From Desmodesmus armatus (Eukaryota > Chlorophyta > Chlorophyceae > Sphaeropleales > Scenedesmaceae), in assembly GCA_007449985.2 (NCBI GenBank), contig VIIQ02000831.1, positions 248,001 through 312,000 of the forward strand: a stretch of DNA of 64,000 bases, written 5' to 3'. This document shows, piece by piece, positions 35,204-46,389 of this stretch. The notes beneath the pieces were generated by a model, which ran no database searches, was not told the origin of the DNA, and saw only the letters and a program-made list of their open reading frames with translations. Position 1 is the first letter of the stretch. Every line of letters begins with the position of its first letter. The position numbers were made by a program, and so were the translations under genes.

Positions 35204-37390
35204 TACCTGCCGCGGTGATGTTGTGACGTTCGGATGACAGTTGTTTGTATGGATTAGCAGTACTGGGTTGGATGTGACCACGACTATAAAGCAGATAGAG
35301 CAAGGGCGAGAGCAGCTTGGTATAAAGGGTCTTGTGCTGCACTGGTTCCCTCTGTGATCATTCCGGCATGGTGCAGGACTTGGTTGGGTTTGTGACCACC
35401 TCGTGACCTGTTTGTTAGCTTCGTATGAAGCATGCATGCTTCATCTTGGGTGTGACTGCTCTGTGACCCTTGTTTGGTGCAGCACACTTTGTGATCAAGA
35501 ATCAAGCTGATGTTCGTATGTGTTGCTGTGCTGTGCTGTGCTGATATTGCATCCTGCAGCTGCAAGGCACATGCATGCTACCAGCGGGAGGGCTTGCATG
35601 CCACCATGGTGGACTCAGGGGCTTACGGTCTCAACCCTGAAATCAAAGCAATGTGGCACCAGCTGGTGTGTTTGGGAAGAAGTCTAGTGCTGTAATTATG
35701 AATACTATTCCTCTGCTGGCAGCACGTGGCTTGAGCAAACAGTCTCTCAAGCGGGCCGGCCTGTTGTCCCCTACCATAGCTCTTACACCTTGACTGAGCT
35801 CCTGCGCAAGATGCATACAGCAGCTCACACAGGCCGCACCATGTGATGCACATACACAGCACACTGACCACCGCTAGATACGTGGCTAAATTATCACAAG
35901 CCAGCCATCAGAGGGCACACAACACGGCGGAACGTGACCAAGCCTGCCAGAACTGACGCAGGCACCGGCACACCCTGCGACCTTGCCAAACACCAGCTTG
36001 TGGTGCCACATGCCGACAGCAACCACAAGATAGCCCCTCGGCACGTGCCAGCCAACCTCTCTCACAACATCTGCTCTTACGCCTGCACAGGCACGCACTG
36101 AGTTGCATCCCTGGCCTTCCTAGTCTCATAAAATTCTCTTTGCACACCTGCGCTGCTCAAGCATACATTACATCGGGATGAGACATGGCACAACACAGCA
36201 ACAGACAGACGCCTCTTGTCAGAGGTGATAGCAGACGCTGTCATGCTGACAACAGAACGTGGGGTGGTGCTGAAAGGTGAAACAACAGGGACGCGTGGTG
36301 GCAACAGCAACAAGCCACAATGGTGCTATGCCCTGCAACAAAAAGCACGCACTGCAGGAAACAGCCAAACAACCTCGGGACACATGCAAGCATCTGCATG
36401 TCTGTTGTACATTACCATACCTCCAGATGGCATCAAAGCAAGGCCAGCTGCGGCACCAACCACCACCAACACAAGTGGAACCGTACACGCCGTACAACAC
36501 ACGGTGTCAGGTGACTGGATATCATCCTGCGAGGTTGCAGGATGTGCAAACCCCAACAAGCACAAGACAGTCCATACATCACCCTTCAGACAACCCGCAG
36601 CATAAGCTGAGCCACAACGGCTCTGGGTGCGCATCTTATACATCGAATGCGGCACCCACCACTGGGTGTGGCACCCCTCTCAGGGTTGGGTTGTACAGCA
36701 CACTCTACAGAGACAGACCAGGAGGTCTGTGCCATTGCTGCATCAACCCACTGTGCTGCTGGTGCCTTGCATACAGATGCAAGCATACCACTACAAGCAG
36801 GCAACACACAAAGATACAATCACACATGTGCGTACACCATGTACAATGAGTGCACACAGCTTGAAGCGCGTGCACTGCGGGCCAAGGTGCACTACCCGGC
36901 CGAGATACAGGGCTAGCTCCACCCTTTATACAGACATGCCACGCTCTGATAAATCACTCACCACACTTTGTGTGGTGCTCCAAACTGCAGTTGCCAAACC
37001 CTCCAATGCATTCACCCTCCCTCGCCTCCACTGCATTCACCCTCAGTCCCCTCAACACGGCCGCAGATCCGCTCAAGCTGACGCAGCCTACGCAGTGCAT
37101 GCGAAGCCAGGCCACACCACTCTGCCACACCACCCCAGCAGACAACTATGGCCACACCCACCCGAGCAGACAACTATTGCCACACCACCCCAGCAGGCAT
37201 ACTGATGGCAGACAACTGAGGTGCCGGGTGCCGCTGCGACTGAACAACGCACCATGCTGACGGCTACTTGACACCCCTGCCCACCCCAGCAAGCCTGTAC
37301 AGGCACACAAAACCAGGTCGAAACCAGGTGCTGCGACATGCTGTGCTGCACACTCCTTCATCAGGGACTCCAGGCTTAACCGCATGTCCT
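35204..37390. other. Non-coding interval between convergent genes, with a short C/A-rich repeat
   Basis: This stretch lies between the Kazal protein stop and the membrane-protein stop. From about 35880 to 37250 the plus strand is C/A-rich, the mirror of the T/G bias of transcribed strands here, suggesting a long 3' region of the minus-strand gene. I see no conserved coding block. About three copies of a near 30-bp unit containing CACACC and GCAGACAACTA lie at 37122-37220. Confidence 0.5.
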
Positions 37391-40300
37391 TCAAGTGGCT
37401 GTAGTGGCAGGTTTGGGCGTGCTTTTCCCCGCGATGTACATGTAGGTGGTGTAGACAAAGGCGCTGATGAGTGCGCCCATCATAGCAATGGACTTGGTTG
37501 TGCGAATCAGCAGCCCCGTCTGGAAGTCGTTTGTGAAGTACCTGTTAGCAACAAGCAAGACAAACAGGCATTTGAGCAACCCTTGAAGCGATGGAGAGCC
37601 ACGGCCTGATATGCAGAGCACATGCTGAGGAACCAACTGCTCTTTAAGGCCTTGCTTTCGAGTCTTAGCCTCAGCTTCAGCCTTGCAGCCAGAAAGCAGC
37701 AGTGCCGGCAGTGCGCTAACATGGCGAAGTAAAGTACAGGTTCAAGGTGCGTACAATTGCTAAGACAACCACCAGCTACCACCGCGCTGTACTGTTACTG
37801 CACTGTTCTGTTCTGTTCTGCACTTTGAATGTGCTGTAGTGTCCTGTCCTGTCCTGTCCTGTCCTGTGCTGTGTTGTGCTGTACTGTACTGATCTACCAA
37901 CGTATCATCAATCAGCTGTGCGGTATCATTTGCCCACCAGCCAGACTGCACACTCACCAGACCATGGACAGCAGAGACCCTGCCATCCCCAGGTTGAGCC
38001 ACCTGAATGTTGTCGCCCCCAGCTTGCCCCTGTCTGCCCCATCCTTGAGGCTGTAGGCAATGAGAGTCATCAGCAGCAGACCGCCCCCAGCACACCTCTC
38101 CGCAAACACAGTCATAGGGCCTGTGGGCAGGCAGCAGCAGCAGCAACTGACCTGAGGATGAGTGGCAGCTTGGGTAATGAAATGGCAGGAGGCCTGGTGG
38201 ATCAAGGGAGCCATCCATCCTTCTCTGACTGCCTGTAGACCCCCCAAAAGTGAAAAATCGGCGAGTTGGGACTGCAAGCTGTGCCAGCAGGCCCAGCAGG
38301 GCCCGGTGTGGGGTTGCTGACAGGCAGCAAGGGGGGCTAACTCAAGGGTAGAGCATCTGACTCCAGATCAGAAGGTCACAGGTTCGAATCCTGTGTCCCT
38401 CAATGAGTAGACTGTGGCAGTCTGAAGACATCACAAACAACCTCACATGCACAGAACACCAGCTGCTGCTGCTGGTGTCTGTAGTGGTGAGCCTTGTAGG
38501 CCTAAAAAGGCTTTCTGTGCCATTTTATGCCATGTTCACCTATCCACCCTACCCTTGGCTTGTTTTGCACGCCATGCACATGGGCGCCCTGATGCCGCCA
38601 CCACACCTGCTGGCACCGTACGCCCCAACACCCCGTCAACCTGCTGCCCACCTCTAAAACCCCGTGATCCCATCCCACCTTCAAAGCAGTGTGTGAGTTG
38701 AACTTGCATGTCCGCTGCAGATGCACGACAGGAATATAGGCGTACATCCCACCCTGCTCACCATACATGCCCTGGTAAAACTTCATCACCTCTCCAGGTG
38801 TTGCAGACAGGCACATCGCCGCCATGCCTGCACAAGCCAGTGTCAGCAGCGAGTAGGCTGCTGCTGGCAGGTTGCGCGGCAGCAGCACCCCTACCATGGC
38901 TGACAGGGTCTTGGTGGGCGATGGGAGGGGCATGCCGCCTCCTGGCTTGTACAGGGAGTACATGCGGGAGGCCAGCAGGAGCCCCGGTGCACACACCAGC
39001 GCCATGTAGCCTGCACAACAGCAGTTCCAGTGCAGCGACAGAGGTTGGTGTCGTCGTTTGTATGCGGTCATAAGGGGGTGAGCGTACCAAAGCAAAGCAA
39101 GCAGCCGATACCACTGGCAGAAAACTTTTACAGTAAGCGGGAAGAGGAGCCACGGATTTGGATGCAGCCTGGCTACACCGCTGCAAGTATTTAGGGGTGG
39201 GCATTACACCGTTTGCTTGAGCACCTACGCTCTTCTCAAGCATACTGAGTCAGGCAGAACGTCAGCCTACTGAGTCGGGCAGAACATCAGGATGTCTGCA
39301 CACTATGCTGGCAGGCAGGCCGAAACAGCGGTAATGTTCACCTGTGAGCAGTGGGTTCCTGAGGCTGACTGCCTGTGCTGCCACCACCAGGGTGACACCT
39401 GTCTGCAGCACCAGGCCCAGGTTGAGCCGCCTGAAGGTGTCCATGTACAGCTGACCACGCACTGACGCCTCCTGCAGGGACACACAGCAACATAAACTCA
39501 TGTGTTCAACAACACAATATGTCCACCCTTCTGACCCAGGAAGATTGCATCAGTGAGTTATCATGAAGCCTAGTGTCTTACAACACACATACAGCCACAC
39601 ATGCAACTTGTCACCGTCATCACTAAACACTTTGCTGGCACCTCGATTGCGGCGCCCCAAAAAAAGGCGCAGTGCGGCACAGCATCACACTTGTACCAGC
39701 AACACGACTACCCCTCCTGTACAACCTTTGTACTTTGCTACCCTCCTGTTTGCACAATCCGCACAGTGCAACACCAATGCGCAGCAGGAAAATGCATGCA
39801 GAATGAATGCGCAATGCAACACCTTGATGCCTGCAGGCATCACGATGCTCCCTGCTGCTCCCCTCCGTCCTCACCTTGAGGGTGTACTTCACCGCTGCTG
39901 TGCTGACAAGCGTGGCGCCCGCTGCTCGCACAAGCGTCACCACCACTCCATCGGGGTGCCCATTGAGCATGACGGTGGCCATTGGGCCGGGCAGGGTGAG
40001 CAGCAGCAGTGCTGTGGCCAGGGCTGCTGTACCCAGGAACCAGTAGCTCTGGGCTTGGCTGGTGGGGTTTGACAGGAACCCGTGCACCTGGCTGGCGACT
40101 GCAGGACAGCATCCATACAACACGTACATGCAGGCCTTGGATATGCAGGAAGTTACATGGGTATGCATGGGGATGTATGGGGATGTATGAGTATGCATGA
40201 CAGCGTCAGCTGATGGTGTCGGGTGGGGTGGCGCTGCCTGGAGCATCTGCATTGCATGTCTGGTCGGGATGGATGACACGGGCTAAGCTGATGACACATG

Positions 40301-40655
40301 TAGCTGTGCTTCATGCAACGATAGATTGGCCTACACGCATTCAGCTGCAATAAAGGTGTCATTAGCATTGCCTAGACTGCTGAGAAGACTGCACCACCTG
40401 GCAGGCAGACATGTGGAAGAAATATGGAACACAAGACATGCAGCCATCAAAAATGCACAAACATACGCGAGATCAACATGGAGCAAAAGGAAAAACGAAG
40501 TGCACCTCCAAAATGAAGCCTTACACAGGAAGAGAAGAAAGCCCCTTGACCCCTAGGGTGTCTCTTGCACCTGGGGGCATGGTGGGGACGTGGCGACTGC
40601 AGCGCAGTCACACACGTTCTCCCCCTTGAACAACGCGGTGTGCCTGGCACTCCGC

Positions 40656-40738
<83 letters not shown>

Positions 40739-41550
40739 GTGTCATGATGATAGCCTGGTCCAGTAGGTCCAGTAGGTCGCACGTATGGCGTGACAGGCCC
40801 ATAACAGCTGCTGCATTGTTGTATCCCGTCTGCCAGATGCACCGGGATTACATGTTAAGGGCCACATCCAGCCACTTCAAACCTGGCAATACACAGTTGC
40901 GGTCACGATGCAACAGGGCATGCCAGTCACGACACACCCTGTGTCTACACACTCACCCTGGGCCCGGGGGGGGGGGGGGTAGGAGGGGGGGAAGGATCAG
41001 ACTCCCCCCCTCCCCCGCCTCCTCAACCCCCCCCCTTTCTCCTCTCCCCCCCCCCTGCACTCCCTGTGTCTACACACTCACCCTGGGCCCGGGGGGGTGG
41101 GGGGTGGGAGGGGGGGAAGGATCAGACTCCCCCCCTCCCCCCCCCTCCTCAACCCCCCCTTTCTCCTCCCCCCCCCCTGCACTCCCTGTGTCTACACACT
41201 CACCCTGATGGCCTGTCTGCACCACATGGCTTTCCACCTTCTGCTCGACTGGTACCACCGGTGGAAGCTCGCTCTGGCTCTGCTCAACGCCCTGCTGCTG
41301 TGCCGCCTTGCCTTCCTCCTTGAAGCATACAGGCTGGAAAGCAGCAGCAGCACCACGAACAAAATGATATACAAGCAGTATGGAGATGTGCGGAGCTGCT
41401 GGGGCACCTTCGTGCTGTTGAGAGCCCAACGTTGGGCATGTCGCATTTGCTGGTGGTGGCCCTTGGTACTTACCCCAGAGAGGCGCCTGCGACGGGACTG
41501 GAATGGGCGAGCAACAACTGCTGCTGGACACCTCAAGACTTTTGCAGAAC
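37391..41550 (-). CDS. Multi-span membrane protein with internal duplication, possibly plastid-targeted; 5' end unresolved
   Basis: Minus-strand exons are 41550(?)-41474, 41333-41204, 40098-39875, 39471-39342, 39010-38753, 38120-37958 and 37541-37391. All phases from 41474 onward agree, and the stop is TGA at 37393-37391. The first visible exon is Arg/Ser/Ala rich (ARPFQSRRRRLSG), like part of a transit peptide, but I could not place the start codon. Six to eight hydrophobic spans follow. Two halves share one plan: LPGPMATV, VRAAGATLVSTAAVKYTLK, GQLYMDTFRRLNLGL in the first; GPMTVFAE, ERCAGGGLLLMTLIAYSLK, GKLGATTFRWLNLGM in the second. I do not recognise the family and give no function. The intron before exon 40098 is about 1.1 kb and holds a CT microsatellite and G/C tracts. 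The intron between 38753 and 38120 contains a tRNA gene on the opposite strand. Confidence 0.62.
37841..37867. repeat. Short (GTCCT)n pentanucleotide repeat
   Basis: About five copies of GTCCT lie in tandem within the last intron of the membrane-protein gene, with related CTGT/ACTGT repeats on both sides. Confidence 0.85.
38331..38402 (+). tRNA. tRNA-Trp (CCA)
   Basis: This is a 72-nt cloverleaf. The acceptor stem pairs 38331-38337 (GGGGGGC) with 38395-38401 (GTCCCTC) through seven pairs, two of them G-U. The D arm is ACTC/GAGC with one mismatch. The anticodon stem is TCTGA/TCAGA around loop CTCCAGA, anticodon CCA. The T arm is ACAGG/CCTGT with loop TTCGAAT, and the discriminator is A at 38402. 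The anticodon arm has the same bases as plant nuclear tRNA-Trp, and GGTTCGAATCC is a good B box. There is no intron and no encoded CCA end. It lies within an intron of the minus-strand membrane-protein gene, on the opposite strand. No clear T-run terminator follows directly. Confidence 0.93.
39241..39291. repeat. Short direct repeat of about 23 bp, two copies
   Basis: TACTGAGTC(A/G)GGCAGAAC occurs twice in a row, in an intron of the membrane-protein gene. Confidence 0.75.
40661..40735. repeat. (CT)n microsatellite, about 37 units
   Basis: This is an uninterrupted CT dinucleotide run. It lies in the long intron of the minus-strand membrane-protein gene, where the transcript would read (GA)n. 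It is likely to vary in length between strains. Confidence 0.98.
40937..41207. repeat. Tandem G/C-tract repeat with three copies of a 5' splice-site segment
   Basis: GTGTCTACACACTCACCCTG occurs at 40941-40960, 41066-41085 and 41188-41207, at steps of 125 and 122 bp. Between copies lie long G and C runs around AAGGATCAGACT. On the minus strand the shared segment reads CAGGGTGAGTGTGTAGACAC, which is the donor of the exon ending at 41204. The functional splice donor has therefore been copied twice into its own intron. Confidence 0.9.
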
Positions 41551-42124
41551 CTGCAGAACAAGTGCAACGTCCACCTTGCTGATGCAGCAAGTCCAAGGAT
41601 ATGATGCAGGCTGCTCATGGCAAAGGTACGTCTGTGTGACGGTACGTATGTGCAAAAGAAGGGTTGTGCGCTATTGTTTTGCCCAGTCGACATGCCCAGC
41701 CTTGCCCATTGCTGACGATATCGATCGATCTGACTCACTTGGCACTGATGCACAGCAGAAGTGTCGGTTCATCCTCCCAGCAAATGCCGAAGACATATTT
41801 CTTGTTGGGCACGCCTAGAAAATCTCAAAGAGCCCTATGCTGCAAGTGTCGGGACTTTGTCGTTGTTGTTTACGTGCCGGTCGAGTTCCTGCCAACAAGG
41901 CAATTTGAAAAGCAACACGACAGCAAGGCACCGCCTCTAGACCAAGATCTGGGAGCCGTGAGCCAAGAGCTGCTGAGACATGAAACCCACGTTCAAAGTG
42001 ATGCACTCAAACCAGTTAATCACACTAGAAACTGTTTCTTTGCATCTGTGCTGGTGTCTGGGATGTGATCTGGGTCCACAGTCCAAGCGCAGCTGCAAGT
42101 GCTGCTGCAATCTGATCATCAGTG
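41551..42124. other. Intergenic region upstream of the acid lipase; may hold the first exon of the membrane protein
   Basis: The minus-strand membrane-protein gene must begin somewhere to the right of 41474, so its first exon and promoter probably lie here. An ATG on the minus strand near 41616 is in the wrong frame for the next exon unless an unseen intron intervenes. The lipase promoter should lie just before 42125. No named element was recognised. Confidence 0.4.
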
Positions 42125-45068
42125 ATGGCAGAGTCCAAATTCAAATGGCCCAGCCCGGCTGCGCTCTTCGCTTACTGCATGATGCTTCATGCTTTGTTTT
42201 ATGGCATGCCTTGGCAGCTAAATCAATCAGACGGCCCCAGCCCAGCCCCACCATCAGCAGGGACTCACTGGGATGCCATGGCAGCCCTGGTGGAGCCTCA
42301 CGGGTATGAATTGCAAGAACACTTTGTGACGACGCCAGGTGGGCTTGAAAAGTGTTACCAACAAGCTTATGTGCTCAATCCCTTTGCTCAAGCTCCAGTC
42401 GCTGACAATTTCAACGCAACTGCTGCTGTTGTTGTGCAGATGGCTTCATTCTACGTATATTCCGCATCTCCCGGCCTCAGACGCATGATTCCTCACCATG
42501 CAACCGCACCAGCAGCCTGCCAGCCCGCAGCATGCATACCCACCATCACAGCCTGGACACCCCACCTCCAGCACCCTTCCGCAACCAGACCAGCCACACC
42601 AGGACCCAGCGCCCAGTGGTGTTCCTGCAGCATGCTCTCATGGACAGCTCTGCTGGCTGGCTGATCTTGGGCCCTGGCCGCTCTCTGGCCCTGCAGCTAG
42701 TGGATGCTGGCTTTGATGTTTTCCTGGGTAATGCCCGGGCAATCGATACAGCAGGAACCACACCACCCTGGACAGCACACAACCTGCTTTCTGGGCATGG
42801 TCATGGCAGCAGCAGGCAGAGCATGACCTGCCAGCGAGCATTGGCTACGTGTTGGAGGCTACGCAGCAGCAGCGGCTGGTGTATATTGGCTACAGCCAGG
42901 TGCGTTCAGGGCAGCTTTGGTGAACCCCGATGGCCAAAATGGCATGGGCTGACATCTTCTATGCGCCTAGTATGCATAGTTGCCCTATGGACATGCAAGG
43001 GTTGGGGAACTAGGCAGCAGCAGCTAAGTGGGGGACAGGTCAGTCACGGGCGCAGGAGACGGCCAACTGGCGCATCAGCATGGCTGCACTGCGCGACTGC
43101 CGCATCCTGTTGCTCGGCTGGCGTTTTGCTCTGCTGTCAAGGCGGGGGCCATAGCACTGTGTTCGCCGCCCAATTACCAGGTGGTTGTACCTCCCGCCAA
43201 ACACACCCTGTTACATCGTAACACACCCTGCTCTGGCATCTTTTTACAGCACCTTGCCACCCCGCTTTTGCGGTCTTCCCTTGCATCACTCTGCCATCTC
43301 ACTGCTGCCACCCTTTCCCACAACACCCCCTGCCACCCCACTCTACCTCCTTTGCTCCCAACACACTCTGCCCTGACCCTTCCTGCCTGCGTGCAGGGCA
43401 CCATGACTGCTCTGGCAGCCCTCTCCACCCAGCCTCAGCTCGCAGCCTCCATTTCGCTAGCAATCCTGCTCGCCCCTGTGGCCTTCACAACCGGCATGAC
43501 CAGCCCATCCTTTGTGCTGAGCAGCAGGCTGCAACTGGACGCCTATGGCTTGCGAAATGGCTGGATGGAGTGGGGCAGTCACCAGCCCTACTGGGCAAAC
43601 ATCTGTGGGTGCGTGCACATATACAACAATGCTGAATGTGTGTCATGTCATCAACCAACAGAAGCACTTACGGCCCACTGCTTGGCCAGAGTTGTTTTCG
43701 CTCCATGAGGCTGCACCTGCTGCATGCGCTGGGCATTGCTGTGCTGCTAGCAGCCTGCCATAGGTCAGCAGCCGCTGCAGGGCCTGTCGATGGTCCCTTG
43801 AGCTTGGCAACACTGCTCAAGCACAAGATTTCACCCACAAAAGCTTTGCAGCCTTGCGTCGAGCAACTGTTGATGCAGTGTGTTGTGCCTACCCGCAGGC
43901 ATGTCCCCCAGCTGTGCTTGTACTTCCTCACCAGCTTCTGTGGGCAGAATCCCCAGGGCAATGTGGACCCTGCCCTGATCCCCACAATCTTCCAGCACCT
44001 CCCAGCAGGGACGAGCGTGCAAGTCATGGCACACTGGGCCCAGGTAAGCTCCACAGGCACATGCAGCGGGCATGTCTCGACCACAACGCACGGTCCTCTC
44101 CTGTGGTGAGGCGCTGCCACTTGGGCGTCACCTTGCTCTGCTGCAGAGGCATGCTGCAAGTCTGCAAATGGCTCCTGCTGCAGCCCTGATGCGGCTCATG
44201 TGCTGGTGGACACCTCTGAGCTCCAGGACACACTAGTCAATGATGCATGCTCCCTGTTTGCATGCATGCAGGGTATAAGGAGGCGTGACACCAGGTATCT
44301 CACTGCGTTTGACTATGGCACAGACTGCAGCAGCAGTGGCAGCAGTCCTGGCAGCAGGGATATTGCCACCATGCAGGACAACAGCAGCCAGGTGCCAAGC
44401 ATCCAATTGCCCCTCAAAACGGGTCTGACGAGCAGCCACTGCAGCCATTGCAGCAACTCTGCTGCTGCAAGCAGTGCGCCACGCTGCAACCAGAAGGCGT
44501 ATGGGCAAGATGCACCTCCAACGTACAACATGTCAGCCATCACCACACCCCTGGCATTGTTTTCAGGTGAGCTGGTGCTTCTTGGACAACAGGCTGTGTT
44601 CAGGCTTGAGGGACCCTAGCATTTGTGCGTCTGCTGCAGCAGCTGTCACTTACTTGTTGGTGCTTCCTGAGGACCCCAGCAGGTGTGCACTCTGGTTTGC
44701 ATGCACCGGAGCTTCACTGTTGCACGAGTGTCACTCCCTGACACCTCTTGCGATGTGTAGCATGTCCGGCAACATCATGTTACCAGCGCACAATGCCGGT
44801 GGCATGATGTCACTGGCACACATTTGTATACAACACCAGCGGAATGAGGGGTGGATGCATGCGATGCCGGCCTGCAGGTGGCCAAGACACCATCTCTACA
44901 CTGCCCGATGTGGAATTGCTCAAGCAGCAGCTGCAGCCAGGGGTCCTGCAGGAGCACAAGCACTTCCCAGACTATGGTCACCTGGACTTTGAACTGGGGA
45001 CTGATGCCCCCCATGCACTCTACCCCACCATCTTGCAGCTGGTACGAAAGTTCTCTGGCACGGCCTAA
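42125..45068 (+). pseudogene. Acid (lysosomal-type) lipase, alpha/beta hydrolase, 6 exons, with a one-base frameshift
   Basis: Exons are 42125-42338, 42440-42899, 43397-43608, 43899-44043, 44272-44566 and 44878-45068. The family is clear from end to end: VEPHGYELQEHFVTT, DGFILRIFRI, FLQHALMDSSAGWL, the nucleophile elbow GYSQG, LPAGTSVQVMAHWAQ, FDYGT, QKAYGQDAPPTYNMSAITTP, the Asp region GGQDTIS and the His region DYGHLDF. It hydrolyses triacylglycerols or steryl esters in a secretory or vacuolar compartment; a hydrophobic N-terminal segment fits that route. About 505 codons are expected. Exon 2 is one base short: after LGNAR the frame shifts at 42737-42741, and the continuation (NRYSRNHTTLDS) lies in another frame through to GYSQ. 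All other phases close and the catalytic residues are intact. This is either a very young inactivating deletion or an assembly error in a G run. A TGTAA motif lies at 45966. Confidence 0.85.
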
Positions 45069-46389
45069 GGGGCCCTTTCGCTTTCTGGCTTGATGCTTTG
45101 CTGCCCACCAGGATGTTATGTTTGTGCCCAGGCACAGTCGGTCTGTGGGCATGACACAATTTGCAGGGGCTTTCTTTTTTTGACTATGTGGGGGTCCGGT
45201 GTTGCATCCTGGGTTATGTCCTGCAATCAGGATAGCAATTTTTCGAATGTTCAAAACCTGGAGGTTCAGGGACGCTTTCACTGTGTGCTGGGTGGGGCAG
45301 CTGCTCTGTTTGGTTTTGTACTGTGTACATGAGGCATGGCTTCTCTTGTTGTTGTATCCAATGTGCATGGCAGCTGCTGTGATCTAGGGAGTTTCCTTTG
45401 CATGTGTCTTGCAGCAGATTTGACTTGACAGCTTGTCTAAGTGACGAGCAGTGCGATCCAGAGCGCCTCTGCATGCTTGCTGCGCAACATGCCAACCAAC
45501 TTGGTTATGAAGCCATGCTACCATGCGCTACAGCGCATCAACGGGAGTAATGGACATGGTGGTGTTGCTTGCCCTGTATATCAGGCAGTGCTGCCTTCAC
45601 AACTAGTGTGTTATTGGTGCTTTTCTACATGCTGTGTGGGCCGTAGCAGCAGCACAGGCAACAGCTGGTGTGATTTGTGATTGGGTGTTTATGATAGTGT
45701 TGAAAGGGTGTGATGTTTGTCAACCAGCTTTTGTGTGACCGCTTTGAAGCGATGATTGCTGCTGCCTCAACGAATGCTGCATCTGCCACCATCTGTGGGA
45801 TGCACCTCATTTTGAAGTTTGACAAATCTAGGGAAGAACACACTTTGCTAGTGTGATGCGTGCGCAAGTGCTGGAGTGCTTGGACGCCGCCTCATGTGTG
45901 TTGCAAGGTGCTGCTGAGTAGGTAGCGAGGAGGTCGACATGTCTGAGGAACATGCTGGGTATTGGTGTAATATGGCACCTTTTGTGTCAGCCTAAACCTC
46001 TATCCATCTTTGTTCTTGTATAGCATGTAGTCCACAAGCTGCCGTTGAGTTGCTGAGGTCCCTGAACACCTGCTAGACCGCAAAGGAAGCCAAAGGCAGC
46101 TCTGTTGTGCTGTGAGAGGGCAATTGACGGCCAAATGCAAGAAGAAGAAAGAAATGCAAGAAGACCAGTGTCAAACGTCACAGCGGCCAGGCTTTGGCTG
46201 TGAACAATTCAAGTGTGGGATCCATGCACCGCCAGCAACAGCTTTCATCATCCCTGTTCTGGACCCCTAGTAGCGTCAGTAAAACAGTACGCAGACACAC
46301 ACCTTACAGGTACCTCACAAGCATATGGGGATGATACTTTTTCATCACAGTGTCCTGGCCACCTACCCATACAGGGCCAAAAAAGCCTT
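45069..46389. other. Non-coding interval between lipase 3' end and the next minus-strand ORF
   Basis: The plus strand is T/G-rich up to about 45970, consistent with a long lipase 3' untranslated region ending near TGTAA at 45966. A minus-strand TGTAA at 46308-46304 probably serves the ORF at 46390. I see no conserved coding block in between. Confidence 0.55.

Noticed and set aside
36216..37260. Several Thr/His-rich plus-strand ORFs
   Set aside because: Their composition reflects the C/A-rich strand and they contain no conserved block or splice pattern; probably 3' flank of the minus-strand gene.
41070..41753. Single 227-codon minus-strand gene
   Set aside because: It reads through a GTAAGT donor, an intron and G/C tracts; two of its segments are better used as exons of the membrane-protein gene.
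42546..42782. Small intron as the cause of the lipase frame break
   Set aside because: No GT-AG pair near 42737 removes the break while keeping the conserved motif; a one-base deletion explains it exactly.
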